64,000 nt of DNA from an uncultured Sphingomonadaceae bacterium. Its GTDB lineage: Bacteria > Pseudomonadota > Alphaproteobacteria > Sphingomonadales > Sphingomonadaceae. Below the pieces are notes generated by a model, which was not told the DNA's origin, ran no database searches, and saw only the letters and a list, made by a program, of their open reading frames with translations. Positions 9,676 through 19,512 of this stretch are shown here, one piece after another. The DNA lies in assembly GCA_947499975.1 (NCBI GenBank), contig CANMQE010000001.1, positions 1,054,001 through 1,118,000 of the forward strand, written 5' to 3'. Positions within the stretch are counted from its first letter, which is position 1. Each line of letters begins with the position of its first letter. The position numbers and the translations under genes were made by a program.

Positions 9676-10446
9676 CTAGTCGCCGCGCGACCTTCTGCCG
9701 CGCCGCCACGCTTCCAGGTCCTCCACTGCGCACCACCATTCCGGCAGGCCGCTTTCGTAGGCCGCCAGCCGCTCCGCCTCGTTGAGATGCCAGGCGGCAT
9801 CGTCCATCCCGCTCATCGCCTGCGCACCGGGTGGCAGGGCTGCCTCCATCTCCCGCAGGCGCTGCGCCAGATCGCCCACGGGCGGCTCCATATCCTCCGC
9901 ATCCTCTGCCAATGTGGAACACGTGGAACACAGTCCTGACAAGGAAACCGCGGCCCCCGCATCCCCGCTTTCCAGCGCGTGCACCGCATCATCAAAATCA
10001 TGCTCCCCCAGCATCGCCTCCCCGCACGAAACGCAGGCCGCCGCGTCCTTCGCCTTCTGGTCTAGCCGCGCGAGATGGGCGAGCAGCAGGCGGGAATCGT
10101 AGCGTACCCGCGTGGCGACCTCCTCCCCGTGGTAGAACACCTTTTCCTCCACCCCGTTCATGGCGCGGTCCGCCAGCACCTGCTCCGCATGGTCGCGCGC
10201 GATCACCAGCGCCGCATCCCAGCACTGGCGAAACGCCGCAGAGGCCCGCCGTGCACGATAGGCCGTCTGCGCGGAAACCTGCACCGCCCGGCACGCAAGC
10301 CGCACATTGCCGTGCCCCGCCAGCGCCTTGCAGAACGCCACCTGCTTTGGCGGGGTGAGCAGATGCTGCGGGCCGGAGACAGACTGCACATGCGCAGGGC
10401 GCAGCGGGACGAGATTGGTGGTGTCGGGAACGGTGTGAACAGTCAT
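9676..10446 (-). CDS. Conserved hypothetical protein with terminase-small-subunit-like HTH region
   Basis: This 256-residue cytoplasmic protein was given the ATG at 10446 because an AGGAG lies six bases upstream. Residues about 35-110 (KQVAFCKALAGHGNVRLAC, then AYRARR, FRQCWDAAL, YDSRLLLAHLARLD) look like the helix-turn-helix and helical part of phage terminase small subunits. No large subunit, portal or capsid gene is near. Two CxxC pairs (CVSC and CSTC) further on could bind zinc. It may be a domesticated phage-derived DNA-binding protein; the function is unknown. The frame stays open upstream to 10812, but that stretch is not protein-like. Confidence 0.65.
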   Translation of the reverse strand: MTVHTVPDTTNLVPLRPAHVQSVSGPQHLLTPPKQVAFCKALAGHGNVRLACRAVQVSAQTAYRARRASAAFRQCWDAALVIARDHAEQVLADRAMNGVEEKVFYHGEEVATRVRYDSRLLLAHLARLDQKAKDAAACVSCGEAMLGEHDFDDAVHALESGDAGAAVSLSGLCSTCSTLAEDAEDMEPPVGDLAQRLREMEAALPPGAQAMSGMDDAAWHLNEAERLAAYESGLPEWWCAVEDLEAWRRGRRSRGD

Positions 10447-10747
10447 GCAAGGCTCCTGCGTGGAGAGCACCGGCCGCCAAGGCGACCGCAAGGCCGAACG
10501 GCCGCCGCGCGGTGAGCGCGAAAGCCGGGCGAGCGGACGCGAATGCCGGCGTTTGAGGCTCAGACAAATCGAACCGCGCAGGAAGGCATGGCAGCGGGGC
10601 CGTAGGAAAGCCCTGCGTTGACAAGGGCCACCCGCGCCGCCGCGCCCGCGCCGCCGCATAGCAAATAGCAACATCCCACCCGAAGCATCCCGCCGCGCGT
10701 TCCACCCAAAGTCCCCCCGCCGCAGGCTGCAATCGGAAACCCGCACC
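10447..10747. other. Divergent intergenic region, GC-rich, no gene recognised
   Basis: These 301 bases separate two divergently read genes. The stretch is very GC-rich, with runs of CCGCC and short self-complementary pieces. A TTGACA hexamer at 10618-10623 on the plus strand has no acceptable -10 box at the usual distance. It presumably holds both promoters and could hold a structured RNA, but I see no specific site I can support. Confidence 0.4.
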
Positions 10748-10948
10748 ATGTTCACCCAGCTAAACCCGCCGCTGCCCGTGTTTATCCTCGATCGCGGAAA
10801 GGGCCTTGCCATGGGCGTGATCGACTACGGACCGGAGCACAACCTGATCTGGGTAACCGCGCTGGACGACAGCGGCGAAATCTGGTGCGCGCCCAACCCA
10901 AAAGTGCGGATGCAGGGGAACTGGACGATGGGGCGTTGGACGCCTTGA
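10748..10948 (+). CDS. Conserved hypothetical protein, 66 residues
   Basis: This small cytoplasmic protein has a distinctive, balanced composition: MFTQLNPPLPVFIL, then MGVIDYGPEHNLIWVTALD and EIWCAPNPKVRMQ. From memory, similar short proteins occur widely in proteobacteria and their phages, so I regard it as real despite its size. No function is known. It points away from the terminase-like gene and ends about 25 bases before the AT-richer island begins, so it marks the native edge of that island. Confidence 0.7.
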   Translation: MFTQLNPPLPVFILDRGKGLAMGVIDYGPEHNLIWVTALDDSGEIWCAPNPKVRMQGNWTMGRWTP

Positions 10949-10974
10949 GGGTCCCTAAGCGCCAGCTCATCGTG

Positions 10975-11457
10975 CTAAGAGCGAATGTCTCCGAGCAGTT
11001 TATCGAGGAATTTTTTCCGCGATACTTTGGCGTTCTTCCCAATCATGTTCTTGGCATACCAACGTATGACATTCTCCACCGGTACGACATATATTGGCAC
11101 CTCCGGAAAAAGGGTAATGTCTGAGAGAACGAAGCCGTCAATGTCATCAAGCTTAGCAATGAATCCTTCCTCGTCGAAGAAGCGTCCCTTCCCCACTTGG
11201 GCCGAAGGGTTGAAGTAGACCCCTTGCCGCGTGATTGATCTGACCTCCCATTTACCTCCATCTGGATCCATCAGATCGTATCCCGCGCCCTCACTTGGTG
11301 CGAGTTCCCACCCTGGATGACCCCACTTGAGTCGGCGCTCAATGATGAATGATGCCCTTCGACCATCAGTCATAAATTCATGGACATCTTCATCTTCGAC
11401 GCCAAAAGCCTCTGCCAATTTCTGGCAGTCGAACGAGATATAAAATTTGTCTTCCAT
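10975..11457 (-). CDS. Putative type II restriction endonuclease, PD-(D/E)xK-like
   Basis: This 160-residue protein is encoded 58 bases downstream of a DNA methyltransferase on the same strand. The segment GYDLMDPDGGKWEVRS (Asp61, Glu71 and Arg73) looks like a PD-(D/E)xK nuclease core in which the Lys is replaced by Arg. The rest (GKGRFFDEEGFIAKLDDIDGF, then FPEVPIYVV) continues as alternating strands and helices typical of these nucleases. Size and neighbourhood fit a small type II enzyme such as PvuII (157 residues, also paired with an N4-cytosine methyltransferase). The assignment rests on weak motifs plus context and could be wrong. The base composition is clearly more AT-rich than in flanking genes, suggesting horizontal transfer. 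Confidence 0.6.
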   Translation of the reverse strand: MEDKFYISFDCQKLAEAFGVEDEDVHEFMTDGRRASFIIERRLKWGHPGWELAPSEGAGYDLMDPDGGKWEVRSITRQGVYFNPSAQVGKGRFFDEEGFIAKLDDIDGFVLSDITLFPEVPIYVVPVENVIRWYAKNMIGKNAKVSRKKFLDKLLGDIRS

Positions 11458-11515
11458 GTTTCCTCCATTTTGGAGGAAACCCGCTAGAACGCGAATGCGC
11501 CCAACACAACGGATG

Positions 11516-12781
11516 CTACCGACGCTTCAGCAAAACAATCCGATTAGTATTCGTTCCTTTTGCGTTATTCCCCACGCCCCAACAGTTAGCAGTTTTCGTA
11601 AATTCTTGTTGATTGACCATCACGCCCAGACGCTCAAACGGCAGACCATCTGCGGCTCGCCAAACTGCTTCCTCTAAGAGAACCCGTCCATTGCGAACTT
11701 CGCCAACCTCAAAGGCAACGTGACCACCTCGGCGCAGAACGCGCGCTTGTTCTTTCAGGACTTGATGCACCATGTCTTGCCAGGCTTCCTCAGTCTTATG
11801 CATCGATATCTCGACCGCGGTGGTATTTATTCCGGCAAACCAACAGCGCAGCCAATTATCATCAGCATACTGGACAACATCCAAGAAAGGCGGCGACGTA
11901 ACCGTGAGTGCAACTGATCCGTCAGGGATGCCCTTGAGATCATGCGCTGCACCAACAAGCAAATCGGAAGCGCAGGCAGTCTTTGGGACGCCAGATCGCA
12001 ACAGAGAACGAGTCTTCTTAAGAATGATTGATGTTAGATCACGCAATGGGGGAATCTGTCTGCGTTTTTCGTTTATCCGCAACTGCCTTTCGACACTCAC
12101 CGCTTGGTTGGGCGGCAACGAATATACTGAAAAAAAGCCTGCAGAATGCCCCGTGAGACGATTAATAGCGATCATTCGAATCCAGTCGATCGCAGGATCT
12201 GGCGCAGATTTATCAAGCGGAGCGTGTTTCAAAAGGTGCTCCCGCAAAACGCAAAGGCGACGCAATGTCTCGGGGTGATAGAATGCTTCAAGGTCTTTTC
12301 TGACTTCGACATTCCGCTCCCAATCTACCTCGGCCAATGCAAGTTGAACTTGATCATAGGATGGCACATTAAGCCGGGGACGGGTCAGCATTACTGACAG
12401 CGGATTGATATCATTTCCCGTTGCTTTCCGCCCCAGTAAGTGAGCTTCGACGGGCGTTGTGCCGCGACCCATGAAAGGATCAAGGACCACATCGCCAGGA
12501 TTAGTGAGGCGTCGGATAAAAAACTCTGGAAGCTGGGGCTTAAAGCATGCCCGATAACTCACTTCATGGATTGAGTGAGCCTTACGCTGACCAGACGTCC
12601 AATACTCGTTGACGAAATATTGAATGCCGTTTGCAGTATAAGCCTGAGTCTTCTCCCCAAACCCATCGAATGTCTTGATTTTGTCGATGATCGACAAGTC
12701 TGAAGATTCTTCAGCAACCTCGTCATTGGCAAAAAAGGTTTCGAAATTTTCCAATGCGTTCCCGCCCAGTGGATGGCTCAT
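11516..12781 (-). CDS. Site-specific DNA methyltransferase, probably N4-cytosine
   Basis: This 421-residue SAM-dependent DNA methyltransferase has motif X-like FFIRRLTNPGD at 87-97 running into motif I DPFMGRGTT at 101-109. Motif IV, TSPPF, is at 295-299. The S/T-PP-F/Y form of motif IV is typical of N4-cytosine enzymes, whereas N6-adenine enzymes usually have D/N-PP-Y/F. About 185 residues separate motifs I and IV and probably include the target-recognition region. Motif I preceding IV differs from the beta-class order. It likely protects DNA from the adjacent putative endonuclease at 10975. The gene is AT-richer than its surroundings and appears acquired. Confidence 0.85.
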   Translation of the reverse strand: MSHPLGGNALENFETFFANDEVAEESSDLSIIDKIKTFDGFGEKTQAYTANGIQYFVNEYWTSGQRKAHSIHEVSYRACFKPQLPEFFIRRLTNPGDVVLDPFMGRGTTPVEAHLLGRKATGNDINPLSVMLTRPRLNVPSYDQVQLALAEVDWERNVEVRKDLEAFYHPETLRRLCVLREHLLKHAPLDKSAPDPAIDWIRMIAINRLTGHSAGFFSVYSLPPNQAVSVERQLRINEKRRQIPPLRDLTSIILKKTRSLLRSGVPKTACASDLLVGAAHDLKGIPDGSVALTVTSPPFLDVVQYADDNWLRCWFAGINTTAVEISMHKTEEAWQDMVHQVLKEQARVLRRGGHVAFEVGEVRNGRVLLEEAVWRAADGLPFERLGVMVNQQEFTKTANCWGVGNNAKGTNTNRIVLLKRR

Positions 12782-12910
12782 TGTCTTGCTCCAGCTAACT
12801 TATCGATATTGGAACAGACCACGAACCAAAAAACAATTGCTTCGGCTATGGTTGCATCCATAATGGAGCAGGTTGCAAGCGGGACGCTTGAGCCAACTGT
12901 GGACCACTAC

Positions 12911-13177
12911 CTATTTCAACAGCCGAGGCAAATTGCGCCGAATCCCGTCCAGTCTATCCTCGAAGCCCCCTTGCCCATATTGCTGTGCATATCGATTGAT
13001 CTTCTCAATTTGATCGCCTGTGAGCGTCACGGTCGATGTCTTGCGGTCGAAGTTCCGCTGCAGCGATCTCAACAATGACTGAAAACCACCTTGGCCGCTC
13101 ACTCGTCGCATCAAAGCCTCTGCCTCATTCGCGTTTAGTTCTGCCTTGAACGTTCCTCGCATACCGGTGTCCTCCAT
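12911..13177 (-). CDS. Small internally duplicated protein, first gene of the methyltransferase island
   Basis: This 88-residue protein is not one I recognise. I chose the ATG at 13177 because an AGGTG lies a few bases upstream; an in-frame extension to 13201 would run into uvrA. It contains two copies of a unit of about 30 residues. The first has GQGGFQSLLRSLQRNF and the second GQGGFEDRLDGIRRNL, each preceded by a helix-like segment. The tandem GQGGF-x-x-x-L pattern suggests a small helical repeat fold. It lies 129 bases upstream of the methyltransferase on the same strand, so it could be a regulatory or accessory part of that system, as control proteins are in type II systems. No HTH is obvious. 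Confidence 0.65.
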   Translation of the reverse strand: MEDTGMRGTFKAELNANEAEALMRRVSGQGGFQSLLRSLQRNFDRKTSTVTLTGDQIEKINRYAQQYGQGGFEDRLDGIRRNLPRLLK

Positions 13178-13197
13178 TTGCACCTGCTGTACAAGCC

Positions 13198-16131
<2,934 letters not shown>

Positions 16132-16214
16132 AGTCGGTCCAAGTGGGGTGTTGCACGGCAGGAGTCCAGTGGGACAGAAGACTGTGTCGTCCACCCCGGT
16201 CGCCAACACGTCAT

Positions 16215-16229
16215 GTTCACGCATTGTTC
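16215..16229. promoter_or_regulatory. Candidate LexA/SOS box upstream of uvrA
   Basis: The plus strand reads GTTCACGCATTGTTC, which is GTTC, seven bases, GTTC. That is the LexA-binding consensus established for alphaproteobacteria. It lies 84 bases before the uvrA ATG, a normal promoter distance, and uvrA is a classical SOS gene. Confidence 0.75.
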
Positions 16230-16305
16230 CCGACAGTCAAGGCCCGCGATTACATGTCCGGCGAGGCGGCGGCCTAGCGAATGCGACGTTGCGGCTTTGG
16301 CTCAG

Positions 16306-18579
16306 TCAGCTGCGACCCAGCGCCAGCACTTCGGCTCGCTCTCGCGCCATGTCCGCCCGGATCGGGTCCAGCACCGCGCGAACTTCGGGCAGGTCGCGTA
16401 AATCATCGTACAACGGATCGTCGCGCAGCAGGCCGAAATCGAGTTGCTCTGTCCCGACGAAGGGCCAGCCGAATTCGGGCAAGCGCTGCACCAGTGCACC
16501 GAACGTATCGCCGTCACCCGACACGGCAGCGAATTTCATCCGCCTCAGGACGATCCCAACCCAGTCCTTGTCGAGTTTTACCCATTCCGAAGTCGATTCC
16601 CGCAAGCTGGCCATATGCTGCCGCGCCTCAGCATCGCGCCCCTCCCGCCGCATGGCGATTATCAGGTATGGCACGAAGTCCGAGATTATCTCGTGACGAA
16701 AACCCGTCGTCCGGGCAAAGGCGATCCATTCCGCATGATCGGCAAAGCTTGCATCGTAAAGCGCCAGCAATTCGTCATGACGGCCGTTCGACAGATAGAG
16801 CGGCGCGGCCATCATCAGGAAATCGCCATCTGTCCATGGATCGCTTCCCAGCATCGTTTCGGATTGCAGCGCTGCGCGGCCGGGCAGTTCGCGGTTCACC
16901 AGCATGGCCATGGTCTCAGGCGGCCATCGGTTTTGGTAGGTCCCTTCCATGTAGCCGGGCGGCAATGCGAGAAGTACTTCCATCATGCGATATTGCTGCG
17001 TCACGCCATATCGGTGTTCCGCCGGGGTCATGATGGCTGCCGCCCTTCTCGTCAGCGCGAAATATTCCGAGAGGTCACCGTCGAGCCGTGCAAGGCGAGC
17101 CTCGGCCAGCAATCTCTGCGAGGGTGTGATGGCAGCCGCCAGAATGTCTCGCTCCATTCTCCGCGCCAGTTCAAGATCGCCGTATTCTGCTGCCACGCTC
17201 GATCCACCCCAGCCTGCGGGCCAAAGCGGATCGATCTCGATGATCCGGATCGAACTTTCGAGGGGGTTCGCGCGCTCGAACTGGAACCGGCGCTGAACTA
17301 TACCAAGCCAGTACCATGCCTCGGAATCGCCTGAATCCAGCGCCACCGCACGTTGCAGGTAAGGCAGGGTATCCTGCGCACTTTCGCCAAGCTGACCCCT
17401 TACCTTGAGCGCTTCGATCGTGTCGGGATCGATTGCGAGCGCCCTTTCGGCAATATCCTTCGCGACCTCTCTCTGCGCCATCATCGCCCTGCGGTTTTCG
17501 GCGGGATAAAGGAAGTATGCCTTCGCCAGCCCGCCTATTCCTTCGGCGAAATCGGGGTTTCGCGCGACGACTTGCTCCAGCAGGTCGCGCGCGGCCTGAC
17601 GCTGCTCCCTGCCCCGCCCCCTTATCAATCCCATCGCGGTGAGATAGATGCGATAATCGTCAGCCGAGGCATTTGGTGCCGCCGCGCTGGGCGATACCGG
17701 CCTCTCCAGCGCCGCCAGCAGCTGGCGCGCAACCCTGAGCGGCAAGGACTGGCCGCTGCCCGGCGCGCTGGCCAGTTCACCACTCCAGGCTTCGCTGCCA
17801 TCGACTGTTCGGACCAGCCGCCCGGAGACAGATACCCTGTCGGCCGAATTTCCCAGCGTACCTTGCCAGACGAAATCGGTGCCCAGCGTGATGCCGATCT
17901 CTGTCGGCCCTCTTCCCTGCTCCATCATCTGCCGCGCGCTTTCGCTGGCTGTCACCTGTGTATTGGGGCTGCGTGCCAGCAAGCTTCTTATTTCCGCCTC
18001 CATCCCGGCGGCGTACAGCGGGTCGACGCCCTCCTCGATCGACAACGGCAGCATGGCGATGCTGACGGGTTCCATCTGCTCCGCCGGACGAGGCCACCAG
18101 GCTGCGGCGGCAAGCACGGCAAGCGCGAGCGCGACGGCTCTCAATATCCACGGTGGACGAGGGGCGCGACGCAAGGTTTCCGTCGGCGTGGCATCATCGC
18201 TGCCACCGCTATCGATCCTGTCGGCAGCCAGCAGCAGGCGATAGCCGATTTTGGGCAGCGTCTCGATCGTGACCGAATCCTCGCCAAGCTCGCGCAAGGC
18301 AGTGCGCAGCAGGCTCAGCACTCGGTTGATGGAGGCATCGCCCACGATGCGGCCATCCCAGCAGCATTCGAGAAGATCGTCGCGGGAAAGGATCGCCCCC
18401 GGCTGGCGGGCCAGTGCCACCAGCACCTGCATCAGCTTGGGCTCTATCCGCCGTTCCTCTTCGCCGTTGGAAATGCGCCGCAATGCCGGCTCGACGCAGA
18501 TCTCGTTCAGGGTGAAAGGAGGTTCGTGCGCAAGGTCGATCTGACCAGGCAGCATAACCGTGGCATCCTGCACGTTCAC
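16306..18579 (-). CDS. CadC-like transmembrane regulator: winged-helix domain, membrane helix, TPR-rich periplasmic part
   Basis: This is a protein of about 757 residues. The N-terminal ~100 residues form an OmpR/PhoB-type winged helix ([23 protein letters not shown].. then [15 protein letters not shown] and IGYRLL). One membrane helix follows around residues 145-165 ([17 protein letters not shown]). A long extracytoplasmic part then begins like the FlgO/TolB-like domain of ToxR-type regulators and continues with helical TPR-like repeats. Such proteins sense signals outside the membrane and bind DNA inside. A GTG at 18579 is preceded by GGGGGA six bases upstream; a TTG at 18585 is the alternative. 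It is divergent from the UrcA gene at 18803, which may be a target. Confidence 0.85.
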   Translation of the reverse strand: MNVQDATVMLPGQIDLAHEPPFTLNEICVEPALRRISNGEEERRIEPKLMQVLVALARQPGAILSRDDLLECCWDGRIVGDASINRVLSLLRTALRELGEDSVTIETLPKIGYRLLLAADRIDSGGSDDATPTETLRRAPRPPWILRAVALALAVLAAAAWWPRPAEQMEPVSIAMLPLSIEEGVDPLYAAGMEAEIRSLLARSPNTQVTASESARQMMEQGRGPTEIGITLGTDFVWQGTLGNSADRVSVSGRLVRTVDGSEAWSGELASAPGSGQSLPLRVARQLLAALERPVSPSAAAPNASADDYRIYLTAMGLIRGRGREQRQAARDLLEQVVARNPDFAEGIGGLAKAYFLYPAENRRAMMAQREVAKDIAERALAIDPDTIEALKVRGQLGESAQDTLPYLQRAVALDSGDSEAWYWLGIVQRRFQFERANPLESSIRIIEIDPLWPAGWGGSSVAAEYGDLELARRMERDILAAAITPSQRLLAEARLARLDGDLSEYFALTRRAAAIMTPAEHRYGVTQQYRMMEVLLALPPGYMEGTYQNRWPPETMAMLVNRELPGRAALQSETMLGSDPWTDGDFLMMAAPLYLSNGRHDELLALYDASFADHAEWIAFARTTGFRHEIISDFVPYLIIAMRREGRDAEARQHMASLRESTSEWVKLDKDWVGIVLRRMKFAAVSGDGDTFGALVQRLPEFGWPFVGTEQLDFGLLRDDPLYDDLRDLPEVRAVLDPIRADMARERAEVLALGRS

Positions 18580-18802
18580 TATCAATCCCCCGTCGGCGAG
18601 GTCGAACTCGCACTTAACGGAAAGTTACTTAGCACAAAAATTGGGCGGAAATGTGCAACAATCGTATGTTTCTAGCCATCATAAGGAAATCATAAGCTAA
18701 ATATCATCGCCAATTGGTAGCGCCATAAGCAAAAAGCACTGCATTCAACTTGTCGTCCGACAGGGGACATTCAATTCCGACCAGCACGACAGGAGAATCC
18801 AC

Positions 18803-19153
18803 ATGACCAGGACACTCGCTTTTGCCGCCGCCGCTATCGCCGCGACCTTCGCCGCCTCGCCCGCCATGGCGCAGGAAGAACGCAGCGCTGAGGTATATTA
18901 CGCCGACCTCAACCTCGCCGACGACGCCGGGCTCAGCCATTTCGATGGCCGCATCCGCGAAGCGATCCGCCGCGTATGCCGCTATGGCGCCACGCCTGAC
19001 CGTATCGACCAGCAGGCGGAACAACGCTGCAAACGCGAAACCGGCGCGCGGGTTATCCTGGCACGTAACGAGGCCGTGCGCATCGCCCGCTCCGGTGAAC
19101 GCCGCGATCCGTCGCTGGCCGTGCTGCGCATCGCGGCTGAGCAGCGGCACTGA
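18803..19153 (+). CDS. UrcA family protein
   Basis: This 116-residue exported protein has a signal peptide ending ASPAMAQ, followed by the UrcA pattern: V-x-Y-x-DLNL near the start of the mature part, then R-IREAIRRVC and a second Cys about 25 residues later (QRCKRE). The two cysteines probably form a disulfide. UrcA proteins are small periplasmic proteins found mainly in alphaproteobacteria and have no known function. An AGGAGA lies about seven bases before the ATG. The 217-base gap to the divergent CadC-like regulator is AT-rich and likely contains both promoters. Confidence 0.88.
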   Translation: MTRTLAFAAAAIAATFAASPAMAQEERSAEVYYADLNLADDAGLSHFDGRIREAIRRVCRYGATPDRIDQQAEQRCKRETGARVILARNEAVRIARSGERRDPSLAVLRIAAEQRH

Positions 19154-19196
19154 TTTTCGCAACAGATGCATGGCGTTCCAAACCGCCATGCGCGCA

Positions 19197-19238
19197 GGGT
19201 GCCGGGCCTTATGGTAAGCAAAGGTCCGGCACCCTTTT
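19197..19238 (+). terminator. Rho-independent terminator after the UrcA gene
   Basis: An inverted repeat GGGTGCCGGGCCTT / AAGGTCCGGCACCC with a ten-base loop is followed by TTTT. It lies 44 bases after the UrcA stop. The rest of the 359-base gap up to the adhesin start holds no gene and should carry the adhesin promoter; no clear hexamers stand out. Confidence 0.85.
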
Positions 19239-19512
19239 CATTCTGGGACAGAAGCCACCTGCGCAGTTACATGAATTGCGCAATCCGCCCTTCCCGCCGC
19301 ATTAACGCGCGTTAACCGCAATCGCTGTTTCGGCCCGAAAAGCGGCGCCATGGCGCGAAACCTGCCGGATTTTATCCTGCAGGGGTGGTTCGTGGAATTT
19401 GCGTATATTACGCAATCGGCGGCCTTTGCCGGATAGGTCATCCCTCAACATCCCGGCGATATCATTTCCAGCATTCACAACGACTTGGACGTGAAACCTG
19501 GAAGGACCTAGG

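Noticed and set aside
10618..10623. TTGACA as a -35 box for the 66-residue gene
   Set aside because: No AT-containing -10 hexamer occurs 15-19 bases downstream; the following sequence is almost entirely G and C.
12773..13078. Plus-strand open frame of 101 codons beside the methyltransferase
   Set aside because: It overlaps the better-supported minus-strand 88-residue gene, has no ribosome site, and its translation lacks any pattern.
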